Positions 1-5,246 are shown, counted from the first letter of the stretch. The stretch is 5,342 bases of DNA from JAQBYK01 sp964499425 (GCA_964499425.1 CAZCLD010000068.1:1-5342); one strand, 5' to 3'. A program made the numbers and translations. The notes: a model not told the origin generated them from the sequence alone.

Positions 1-1
1 T

Positions 2-571
2 TATGCTAACGTTGGAAGAGGTAAAGCACCGGTGTATCTTAAGGCGGATGTGGATACTGTATTTGCAGAAGAATTAAAGAGATCTCTCATTGAATTAGAC
101 GAGGAGAATGGAATGGCTACGATTCAAATTGAAGATGAACCTGTGGAAGTCGTCGGCTCATGTGAAGCAACTTGGAGATATTATCATGCAAAATCCGGTG
201 TGAAACGAAGAACATTCCATAGAAACTTAAAGAAATTAACACCCGTTGCGGGTTACAGAGGAAAAAGCAGCAACCAAAGGTGTGAAGTATATCGTAAAAC
301 AGAAGTGGATGACCTCTTCTATCGTATTGTCGACCTCGATGGAGATGGCCTAACAGATGCAGAAGTTGACGGCGAATGGATCGTTACAGCTGCATGTTGC
401 GATGAATTAGCCGCATGCTATGGCTTTGAAAAACACCAAATTGCCTATTACATCAAAAGTAATAATATCCAACCAATTCCTGGCATCAAAGGAAGACGTA
501 ACGTAGAAAATGCAAGGCCAGGCAAACTATATAGACTGACGGATTTGACAGAGTTCTTGGGGGTCAGTTGA
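2..571 (+). CDS. Tandem-repeat helix-turn-helix-like protein, 5' end missing
   Basis: The frame is open from base 2, so the start lies outside the window; a GTG at 32 is only the first start-like codon inside it. I do not recognise a named family. Numbering from that GTG, residues 2-84 and 86-164 are two copies of one unit of about 80 residues, and a third copy begins at 166 and stops after 11 residues. Each unit opens with a VYxKxxVDxxF-like stretch, continues through an acidic loop and a helical segment, and ends in a P-x-x-G-x-(R/K)-G turn. The helical part (about 45-75 and 120-155) looks like a MerR/excisionase-type helix-turn-helix followed by a wing, which suggests nucleic-acid binding. 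Unit two has a DLDGDGLTD loop (101-109) resembling a calcium-binding DxDxDG loop; unit one has a degenerate version. The gene ends with TGA eight bases before the convergent Fic gene, with no obvious terminator between. Function is unknown. Confidence 0.7.
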   Translation, partial: YANVGRGKAPVYLKADVDTVFAEELKRSLIELDEENGMATIQIEDEPVEVVGSCEATWRYYHAKSGVKRRTFHRNLKKLTPVAGYRGKSSNQRCEVYRKTEVDDLFYRIVDLDGDGLTDAEVDGEWIVTAACCDELAACYGFEKHQIAYYIKSNNIQPIPGIKGRRNVENARPGKLYRLTDLTEFLGVS

Positions 572-579
572 AACGCTAT

Positions 580-1596
580 CTAAGCCGGTTTGAATGAATA
601 AAGCACACCTTTTCCCTTTCCTGTACTCTTAATCACTTTTGACTCGAGTAAACGCTTAAGATCACTCTTCAAAGTAGGACGTTTTATATCTGGCAGCTTT
701 TCTGAAATTTGGCCTATCGAACAAGGCTTTTTATTTATTATCGCTAAAATCATTTCTGTCCTCTCTTCCTTATTTAAAATTCGCTTACTCTCCTCCCTAA
801 TCTCTTTCCCCTCCATCACATCAAGCATGGTGTGCTGAGTTGCAAACAATTCACTACAGACAAATTCAATAAATGGATCTGTGTTTTTCTTGGAATCAGC
901 TAATTCTAAAGATTCCAAATATTTGCGTCTATGCACCATTTTTATAATGCAAGGAGGATATTCCGCTTGCATCAATATTAAATTCATAAGTAATCTGGCC
1001 ATTCTTCCGTTGCCATCATCAAATGGGTGAATTGCTGCAAATTTATAATGAAATAATGACGCTTTTTCTATAATATGAGTCTTTTTCTCCTTCTTAAACC
1101 ACTTCAAAAGTGCTTCCATTTCATCTTTTACATGAATCGGATCGGTATATTTATGAATTTTACCAGAAAGTGTCAGGACGTGATTTGGCCTTGTTTTGTA
1201 CTTGCCTGGTGTTAAAGGCTTTTTTATAAGATCACCATTTGCCGCTTTTGCATAAGTGAACTCGACACCTTTCAACAATAAAGCATGCAACTGTTTTATA
1301 AAACCTTCACTAAGTCTTCTTTTGCTATGAACAAAATCTCTAAGCCAGTCTATAGCTTCGGCATGATTCTTAGCTTCCAAATAATCTTTCAGCGGTTTGC
1401 CTTCAGAAGTTAAGCCTTCTCTCAGGAAAAAAGCTGTTTCACCATACGTCAGTGTATTTCCTTCAATAGCGTTTGAATTGTATGTCCAATCAATCCTCAA
1501 TTTTTCCTGCCAAGCTTGCAAAAGCTCTTTGGCAAAAGGCTTGTGCGCATTGATTTTCTCCTGAAGATCGCCAATTTTTTGTGAAACACCCTTCAT
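580..1596 (-). CDS. Fic-domain protein (AMP-transferase) with C-terminal winged helix
   Basis: Fic proteins usually transfer AMP from ATP to a hydroxyl side chain of a target protein. Taking the ATG at 1596 (338 aa), the Fic core motif HPFDDGNGRMAR lies at residues 190-201, with catalytic His190 and the anion-binding GNGR. An N-terminal inhibitory motif, S-N-A-I-E-G (residues 41-46), fits the (S/T)xxxE(G/N) signature of class II, self-inhibited Fic proteins. The flap region with TRPN and SGKIHKY is near 135-150. The last 60 residues form a winged helix-turn-helix, common in stand-alone Fic proteins. The frame extends upstream to an ATG at 1695, but that extension would run across the divergent gene's promoter and start. 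A TTGCCC/TATAAT promoter predicts transcription starting on the A of the ATG at 1596; an in-frame ATG at 1602 is the alternative. The stop is TAG. No antitoxin partner is adjacent, as expected for class II. The target cannot be deduced. Confidence 0.93.
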   Translation of the reverse strand: MKGVSQKIGDLQEKINAHKPFAKELLQAWQEKLRIDWTYNSNAIEGNTLTYGETAFFLREGLTSEGKPLKDYLEAKNHAEAIDWLRDFVHSKRRLSEGFIKQLHALLLKGVEFTYAKAANGDLIKKPLTPGKYKTRPNHVLTLSGKIHKYTDPIHVKDEMEALLKWFKKEKKTHIIEKASLFHYKFAAIHPFDDGNGRMARLLMNLILMQAEYPPCIIKMVHRRKYLESLELADSKKNTDPFIEFVCSELFATQHTMLDVMEGKEIREESKRILNKEERTEMILAIINKKPCSIGQISEKLPDIKRPTLKSDLKRLLESKVIKSTGKGKGVLYSFKPA

Positions 1597-1602
1597 ATCC
1601 AT

Positions 1603-1631
1603 ATTATATCCAAAAATATCCAAAAGGGCAA
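1603..1631 (-). promoter_or_regulatory. Promoter of the Fic gene, likely leaderless
   Basis: Read on the minus strand, TTGCCC (plus positions 1626-1631) is followed after 17 bases by a perfect TATAAT (1603-1608). Six bases separate the -10 box from the ATG at 1596, so the expected start of transcription is that A or very near it. The fit to sigma70 consensus is 4/6 and 6/6 with ideal spacing. Confidence 0.75.
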
Positions 1632-1661
1632 GCCCATGTGCTACAGATTTCAAGTTGTATT

Positions 1662-1670
1662 TGCTACAAT
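1662..1670 (+). promoter_or_regulatory. Extended -10 promoter of the zinc-ribbon gene, likely leaderless
   Basis: TGC followed by TACAAT forms an extended -10 element (TGn plus 5/6 match). Six bases then lead to the ATG at 1677, the same spacing as at the divergent Fic gene. No good -35 box is seen (TACAGA at 1642-1647 is a weak candidate), which an extended -10 can compensate for. Confidence 0.6.
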
Positions 1671-1676
1671 ACAGGC

Positions 1677-1847
1677 ATGAAAAAAACTCAAACATATTAC
1701 AGGTGCAAGAAGTGCGGTGATGAAATTCACGGGAATACTCACAAAAAAATGACCGATTGTACTTGTGGCGCTATTGCAATTGATGGGTGCGAATACTATG
1801 TAAGGATCATAGGGAATAAGAAGGATTTTGAAGTAATTAAAAAATAA
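1677..1847 (+). CDS. Small zinc-ribbon protein, 56 aa
   Basis: This 56-residue protein has a CKKCG knuckle (Cys10, Cys13) and a second knuckle CTCG (Cys28, Cys30), consistent with a single zinc-ribbon fold, followed by a conserved-looking GAIAIDG strand (31-37) and a short charged tail. I recognise the layout (CKKCGD, then C-x-CGA, then a DG and a YxxxxGN segment) from small uncharacterised proteins of bacteria and phages, possibly the DUF7695 group, but that name is from memory and unverified. The frame continues upstream to an ATG at 1581, but that region is inside the divergent Fic gene, and the -10 box at 1665-1670 fixes the start at 1677. It has no signal peptide or membrane segment, so it is presumably cytosolic. 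It is divergent from Fic; co-regulation from the shared 80-base region is possible. Function is unknown. Confidence 0.75.
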   Translation: MKKTQTYYRCKKCGDEIHGNTHKKMTDCTCGAIAIDGCEYYVRIIGNKKDFEVIKK

Positions 1848-1859
1848 TAAGAAGTCTCT

Positions 1860-1895
1860 GAAGAACTAGCTTGCGCCTAAGTTAGCATCTTCTTC
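1860..1895 (+). terminator. Weak imperfect hairpin after the zinc-ribbon gene
   Basis: GAAGAA (1860-1865) can pair with TTCTTC (1890-1895), and CTA (1866-1868) with TAG (1883-1885) across a bulge. It lies 12 bases after the stop codon, but only a broken T-run (ACTTTTCC) follows. It may terminate the small gene. The rest of the 1848-1980 gap shows only another weak inverted repeat (ACAGTG 1943-1948 with CACTGT 1966-1971). Confidence 0.25.
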
Positions 1896-1980
1896 AACAT
1901 AAAACTTTTCCATTAGAGGTTTGTCCAGTTTTTTGCTAACACACAGTGCTTATACAAAAAAACAACACTGTTTCAATGCT

Positions 1981-2013
1981 AAAAGGCGCAATTAGGACTT
2001 CGTCCTCTTGCGC
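1981..2013 (-). terminator. Rho-independent terminator of tRNA-Gly
   Basis: On the minus strand, GCGCAA (2008-2013) pairs with TTGCGC (1986-1991). The stem continues past a small internal loop with AGGAC/GTCCT (2002-2006 with 1994-1998), closes on a three-base loop and ends in CTTTT (1981-1985). It begins two bases after the encoded CCA of the tRNA, which is the right place and direction. Confidence 0.75.
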
Positions 2014-2015
2014 TG

Positions 2016-2090
2016 TGGAGCGGGTAAGGGGGATCGAACCCCTATCAACGGCTTGGAAGGCCGTGGTAATAGCCATTATACGATACCCGC
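2016..2090 (-). tRNA. tRNA-Gly (anticodon UCC), CCA encoded
   Basis: The minus strand folds as a complete cloverleaf. The 7-bp acceptor is GCGGGTA/TACCCGC (2084-2090 with 2020-2026). The D arm closes with GTA/TAC, and the anticodon stem is ACGGC/GCCGT around the loop CTTCCAA. The T stem is AGGGG/CCCCT around TTCGATC. The anticodon TCC reads glycine GGA/GGN codons, and U73 at the discriminator is usual for bacterial tRNA-Gly. CCA is present in the DNA (2016-2018). The gene is divergent from the methylthioadenosine operon and has its own promoter and terminator. The plus strand opposite it is stop-free, which creates a false N-terminal extension for the downstream aldolase frame. Confidence 0.97.
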
Positions 2091-2112
2091 TGGCTTTGGA
2101 TGAACACTGGCC

Positions 2113-2140
2113 ATTTTATAGAAATAAATTTCAGTTTCAA
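2113..2140 (-). promoter_or_regulatory. Promoter of tRNA-Gly
   Basis: On the minus strand, TTGAAA (2135-2140) is followed after 16 bases by TAAAAT (2113-2118). This would start transcription near 2106, about 16 bases before the mature 5' end, leaving a short leader for RNase P to remove. An overlapping TATAAA (2115-2120) is an alternative -10 box. Confidence 0.55.
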
Positions 2141-2151
2141 GTTTTTTTAGA

Positions 2152-2157
2152 TATATT
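2152..2157 (+). promoter_or_regulatory. Candidate -10 box of the methylthioadenosine operon
   Basis: TATATT lies seven bases upstream of the ATG at 2165, within a spacing of one base of the other putative leaderless starts here. No convincing -35 box is seen; the upstream 50 bases are A/T-rich and shared with the divergent tRNA promoter. A leaderless start would leave no room for a riboswitch. Confidence 0.4.
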
Positions 2158-2164
2158 AAAACCA

Positions 2165-2791
2165 ATGACCTCGCAAATCTTACAAATCCAGCAGATCTGC
2201 CTTCAGATCCAACCCAACGGAGGCCCAGCAGGCAACATTAGCTTTAAAACCTGTTTAGGATCTCCAGAAATTTCCCGATTTCCGATGATTTCTTGCCCCT
2301 GCTGTGTTACTCGTCGTTTATTTAGCGGTGCTAAACTGCACTCCTCGTGCCTTGCAGAAGACAAGAAATCATCGGAACTTAGCAAATCCGGAAATCCTAA
2401 ACAGGTTCTTAGCGAAGGTGATAGTTTTCGCATAACAAAATCAGGAACACAGCTCATCAACATAACACTCGAAGACTTCGTAACTCCTCAGCCTGAAAAC
2501 AACCCCTCATCAGAAACCAAACTCCACGCCCTGATTTACAAAAAACGCCCAGAAATAAACTGGATTTTCCACCTCCACGACGACATCGTCCTAAATAACC
2601 CAAAAAACCTCCCAATAACCGAGAAATATGCAGAGTTCGGCACACCAGAACTCGTAGACGAGGTCGAAAAAGTCCTAGGCCAAGAAAATTACCTGGTCAT
2701 GCAAAATCATGGTATTATCGCGCTCGGTTCTTCATTTGAAGAAACCATCCACCTCATAAAAAACACACACAATGCCAGTAAAAACGATTGA
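2165..2791 (+). CDS. Class II aldolase/adducin-family protein, probably acting on methylthioribulose-1-phosphate
   Basis: The family uses a zinc ion held by three His, plus a Glu, to cleave or dehydrate sugar phosphates. With ATG 2165 (208 aa) the signatures appear in order: GNIS phosphate-binding loop (23-26), ITKSGT (90-95), SSE with Glu117, HxH with His136 and His138, and NHG with His182. The frame is open upstream to 1946, but that stretch is antisense to the tRNA, so 2165 is preferred; a TATATT box precedes it. Residues 29-81 are foreign to the family and come from a palindromic element (2248-2407). Without them the protein has 155 residues, short for the family, and the helices after NHG are clipped. 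The last 20 bases overlap mtnA. In this operon the substrate is likely methylthioribulose-1-phosphate, either cleaved to DHAP and methylthioacetaldehyde (DHAP shunt) or dehydrated as by MtnB. Sequence reading cannot choose between them, and activity with the insert is unproven. Confidence 0.8.
   Translation: MTSQILQIQQICLQIQPNGGPAGNISFKTCLGSPEISRFPMISCPCCVTRRLFSGAKLHSSCLAEDKKSSELSKSGNPKQVLSEGDSFRITKSGTQLINITLEDFVTPQPENNPSSETKLHALIYKKRPEINWIFHLHDDIVLNNPKNLPITEKYAEFGTPELVDEVEKVLGQENYLVMQNHGIIALGSSFEETIHLIKNTHNASKND
2248..2407. repeat. Palindromic element A, inserted in frame in the aldolase gene
   Basis: The element has perfect 14-bp terminal inverted repeats (2248-2261 with 2394-2407; AACCTGTTTAGGAT). 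It has a perfect 16-bp inner stem (2280-2295 with 2362-2377), CTGC/GCAG (2299-2302 with 2354-2357), and an apex hairpin TTTAGC-GGT-GCTAAA (2321-2335). All are concentric at about 2328, so the 160 bp could form one long imperfect hairpin. It contributes 53 stop-free codons to the host gene. The minus strand is also open in the mirror frame, and both directions begin TCLG and end PKQV. No transposase is encoded, so if mobile it must move in trans. Confidence 0.88.
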
Positions 2792-3776
2792 ATGGCGCGA
2801 TACGATTTATATGATCGATCAGACGCTTTTGCCCAAGCAATACAAGGTCATCAAGTGCGACACTCTCAGGAAGGTTTGGGACGCGATTAAGCAGTTGAAA
2901 GTTCGAGGAGCACCGGCGATTGGCGTTGCCGCAGCTTTTGGGATGCTTCTTGCAGCGGAAAAATCTCAAGCCAAGACTTATGCAGCTTTCAAGAAAGATA
3001 TGCAAAAGGCTTCGAAGTACCTTGCCAGCTCTAGGCCGACAGCGGTCAATTTGTTCTGGGCGCTAGATAGGATGATGGAGCTTTTAAAAAAAGAAAAATC
3101 AGTCCCAGCTTTAAAAAAACTTTTCAAAAAAGAAGCACTCACCATCTACGAAGAAGATCGAAAAATTTGCCGCAAAATCGGCCAAAACGGCAATAAAGTG
3201 ATCCCAAAAAACGCAAAAATCATCACACACTGCAACGCAGGCGGACTTGCAACAGCAGATTATGGCACCGCCCTCGCATGCATGTTCGCTGCCCACGAAA
3301 AAGGCAAACGCCTCCATGTTTTTGCAGACGAAACAAGACCCCTCAACCAAGGCGCAAGACTCACAACCTGGGAACTCATGCAGGAAGGGATCAAAACAAC
3401 ACTAATCTGCGACAGCATGGCGGCCCACGTCATGAAAACCCAAAAGATAGACTGCGTAATAGTCGGCGCTGACCGAATCGCAGCAAACGGAGACGCAGCC
3501 AACAAAATCGGCACATATGGCCTCGCCCTCGCAGCCAAAGCCCACAATGTACCTTTCTACGTCGCAGCACCGCTTTCAACCATAGATCGCGGCTCAAAAA
3601 CCGGCAAACAAATCCCAATCGAAGAGCGCGACCCAAAAGAAGTCACAGATTTCAAAGTCCCAGTCTATAACCCAGCCTTCGACGTAACTCCAGCCAACCT
3701 AATCACAGCGATCATCACCGAAAAGGCGATCGTGAAAAACCCAACAACATCTAAAATCAAAAAACTATGGACTTAA
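2772..3776 (+). CDS. mtnA: Methylthioribose-1-phosphate isomerase
   Basis: MtnA converts S-methyl-5-thioribose-1-phosphate to S-methyl-5-thioribulose-1-phosphate in the methionine salvage/methylthioadenosine pathway. The 334-residue length is near the family norm. Signatures run in order: an N-terminal TIEW segment, RGAPAIG (45-51), PTAVNL (89-94), the catalytic-Cys segment THCNAGGLAT (Cys154), DETRP (186-190) with QGARLT, GADRIAANGD (232-241, catalytic Asp233), NKIGTYGLAL, and AAPLSTID. The start at 2772 fits the family N-terminus. It overlaps the aldolase end by 20 bases and has no Shine-Dalgarno, so translation is probably coupled. Related eIF2B-fold enzymes include ribose-1,5-bisphosphate isomerase, but the full MtnA motif set and the mtnP neighbour favour MtnA. 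The first 95 or so codons are markedly richer in G and T than the rest of the gene. Confidence 0.95.
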   Translation: MPVKTIEWRDTIYMIDQTLLPKQYKVIKCDTLRKVWDAIKQLKVRGAPAIGVAAAFGMLLAAEKSQAKTYAAFKKDMQKASKYLASSRPTAVNLFWALDRMMELLKKEKSVPALKKLFKKEALTIYEEDRKICRKIGQNGNKVIPKNAKIITHCNAGGLATADYGTALACMFAAHEKGKRLHVFADETRPLNQGARLTTWELMQEGIKTTLICDSMAAHVMKTQKIDCVIVGADRIAANGDAANKIGTYGLALAAKAHNVPFYVAAPLSTIDRGSKTGKQIPIEERDPKEVTDFKVPVYNPAFDVTPANLITAIITEKAIVKNPTTSKIKKLWT

Positions 3777-4282
3777 AACAATTCATTCGCGACATCCCAG
3801 ACTTCCCAAAACCAGGAATCGTCTTCAAGGACATCACACCTCTCCTTGCTGATCCAGAAGCATTCAAGCATGTAGTCGATCAAATGACACAGTTCGCACA
3901 GAAACAAGGCGCAGAAGCAATCGTCGGTATCGACTCACGCGGATTCATTTTCGGCAGTGTCATCGCTTACAAACTCGGCCTCAAATTCATCCCGGTCCGC
4001 AAAGTCGGCAAACTCCCACACGAAACAATTTCCGAAAAATACGCACTCGAATACGGCGAAGCAGAATTAGAAATCCACAAAGACGCCCTCTCCCCAGGAG
4101 AAAAAGCGCTAGTCGTCGACGACCTCCTCGCAACAGGCGGAACCATCCGTGCAACCTGCAACCTAGTCGAAAAACTACAAGCAGAAATCTGCGGAATAGC
4201 TTTCTTAATAAACCTCGCCTTCCTAAACGGCAGCGAAAAAATTTCAAATTACAAAATCCTAAACCTCATTCAGTATGACTAA
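3767..4282 (+). CDS. apt: Adenine phosphoribosyltransferase
   Basis: Apt makes AMP from adenine and PRPP, recycling the adenine released by MtnP in the cytosol. At 171 aa it has the usual Apt length. The N-terminus carries IRDIPDFPKPGI and FKDITPLL (7-27), then GIDSRGF (54-60, usually GIESRGF), RKxGKLP (78-84), YALEYG (92-97) and the PRPP-binding loop VVDDLLATGGT (116-126). The C-terminal FLINLAFLNGSEK region is also typical. It overlaps mtnA by 10 bases and mtnP by 8 bases (the shared bases are ATGACTAA), with no Shine-Dalgarno upstream. Its position between mtnA and mtnP indicates dedicated adenine recycling from methylthioadenosine. No insertion or missing catalytic residue is apparent. 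Confidence 0.97.
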   Translation: MDLKQFIRDIPDFPKPGIVFKDITPLLADPEAFKHVVDQMTQFAQKQGAEAIVGIDSRGFIFGSVIAYKLGLKFIPVRKVGKLPHETISEKYALEYGEAELEIHKDALSPGEKALVVDDLLATGGTIRATCNLVEKLQAEICGIAFLINLAFLNGSEKISNYKILNLIQYD

Positions 4283-5243
4283 AGCACAGATAGGCATATT
4301 CGGCGGCTCAGGCTTCTACAACCTCCTCGAAAACGCAGAAGAGATCGAAGTCGACACCCCATACGGCAAACCCTCAGACAAAATTACAATAGGGGAGTAC
4401 AAAGGCAAAAAAGTCGCCTTTCTGCCCCGCCACGGCAACGACCATAGGTACCCACCCCATAAAGTCCCATACCGAGCCAACCTGTGGGCTTTCAAAGAGC
4501 TTGGGGTCAAATACATCCTCGGCCCATGCGCCTCAGGCAGCCTCCAAAAAAACATCGCACCAGGCGACTTCGTGATTTGCGACCAATTCGTCGACCGCAC
4601 CAAGACACGTAAAGACACATACCACGAAGGACCCTCTGCAGGATATGGTTTCGGGACGAAAGATTCACAATTTGAGCGAAAACGGCAGCAGACCGACGAA
4701 GGCGTATCAGGAACCGATACGTCGAGGAGGGGTGAGCCGTTTGCAGCCAAATTGGGGAGCTTGCAGTCGGAAGCATATCCTGCAGAGGGTCCTAACGGCC
4801 CGAAAGTCGCCCACGTCGAAGCAGCCCATCCTTACTGCGAAGATTTAAGAAAAATCGCAGTCGAAGAAGCAAACAAGCTTGGAATAACAGTACACGGCGG
4901 CGGCACAGTAGTCGTAATTCAAGGCCCACGCTTTTCAACCAAAGCCGAAAGCCGATGGTTCTCCAGCGCAGGATTCGAAGTAATAAATATGACCCAATAC
5001 CCCGAATGCATCCTCGCCCGCGAACTCGAAATGTGCTACGTCAACATCTGCTTAATAACAGATTACGACGTCGGTCTGGAAGGAGAAGATGATATAAAAC
5101 CTGTCACAATCGAAGAAGTCCTGAAAACCTTCAAGCAAAACAACGAAAAAGTCAAAGATCTCCTGTTCGCGTTGATAGAAAGGATCGATACAAAGCGGGA
5201 ATGCGGTTGTCACTCTGCGATGAAGGGGGCGTTTTTGAATTGA
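4275..5243 (+). CDS. mtnP: 5'-methylthioadenosine phosphorylase carrying an in-frame palindromic insert
   Basis: MtnP splits 5'-methylthioadenosine with phosphate into adenine and methylthioribose-1-phosphate. Of its 322 residues, the phosphorylase core shows the phosphate-binding GGSG (10-13) and RHG (52-54), IAPGDFVICDQFVDRTKTR (94-112), GTVVVIQGPRFSTKAES (210-226), INMT (237-240) and TDYD (262-265). The two Asp of TDYD mark 6-aminopurine (adenine) preference, as opposed to the Asn of guanosine/inosine phosphorylases. A C-terminal CxC (Cys310, Cys312) is shared with many archaeal and bacterial MtnP proteins. Residues 119-173 are not part of the family and come from palindromic element B (4628-4793). 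Without them the protein would be 267 aa, the normal size, and would read YHE-NGPKVAHVEAAH across the join, in a loop that varies among homologues. It starts inside the end of apt and is the last gene of the operon. Confidence 0.95.
   Translation: MTKAQIGIFGGSGFYNLLENAEEIEVDTPYGKPSDKITIGEYKGKKVAFLPRHGNDHRYPPHKVPYRANLWAFKELGVKYILGPCASGSLQKNIAPGDFVICDQFVDRTKTRKDTYHEGPSAGYGFGTKDSQFERKRQQTDEGVSGTDTSRRGEPFAAKLGSLQSEAYPAEGPNGPKVAHVEAAHPYCEDLRKIAVEEANKLGITVHGGGTVVVIQGPRFSTKAESRWFSSAGFEVINMTQYPECILARELEMCYVNICLITDYDVGLEGEDDIKPVTIEEVLKTFKQNNEKVKDLLFALIERIDTKRECGCHSAMKGAFLN
4628..4793. repeat. Palindromic element B, inserted in frame in mtnP
   Basis: The element has perfect 20-bp terminal inverted repeats (4628-4647 with 4774-4793, containing CCCTCTGCAGGATATG). 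The arms continue as an imperfect palindrome with matching CAATTTG and AAACGGC blocks. The apex is a hairpin CGTATC (4703-4708) with GATACG (4716-4721) around a seven-base loop. The centres agree within about 1.5 bases. It adds 55 stop-free codons to mtnP. The mirror frame on the minus strand is also open, and both directions begin GPSAGY and end YPAEGP. A second plus-strand frame (entered at 4630) and its mirror are open too. No transposase is encoded. Confidence 0.9.
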
Positions 5244-5246
5244 CCC

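Noticed and set aside
1597..1695. Extra 33 residues at the Fic N-terminus from ATG 1695
   Set aside because: They would cover the Fic gene's own TATAAT promoter and overlap the start of the divergent zinc-ribbon gene; they have no family similarity.
1881..1940. Inverted heptamers GTTAGCA (1881-1887) and TGCTAAC (1934-1940), and AGGCGCAA/TTGCGCCT between 1871 and 1991
   Set aside because: Short, widely spaced and without supporting context; expected by chance at this length.
1946..2164. N-terminal extension of the aldolase frame starting at ATG 1946
   Set aside because: This part runs across the tRNA terminator and antisense to tRNA-Gly (it contains the RVRGIEPL-type peptide typical of translated antisense tRNA). 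The family N-terminus and a -10 box support the start at 2165.
2203..2463. Minus-strand open frame across palindromic element A
   Set aside because: It is open because the element is a palindrome with a symmetric stop-free frame; outside the element it runs antisense to aldolase motifs. Not a separate gene.
2772..3776. Ribose-1,5-bisphosphate isomerase of the AMP-RuBisCO pathway
   Set aside because: The protein has the full MtnA motif set (THCNAGGLAT, DETRP, GADRIAANGD, AAPLSTID) and sits with mtnP and apt; no RuBisCO or AMP phosphorylase is present.
4316..4848. Several open frames overlapping mtnP and element B on both strands
   Set aside because: They are antisense or out-of-frame shadows of mtnP, kept open by the element's symmetry and the G/T-poor sense strand.
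569..5243. TGA recoded as glycine (code 25, Gracilibacteria/Absconditabacteria)
   Set aside because: TGA ends the repeat protein, the aldolase and mtnP at sensible family or operon boundaries, and none of the recognised genes contains an internal TGA.
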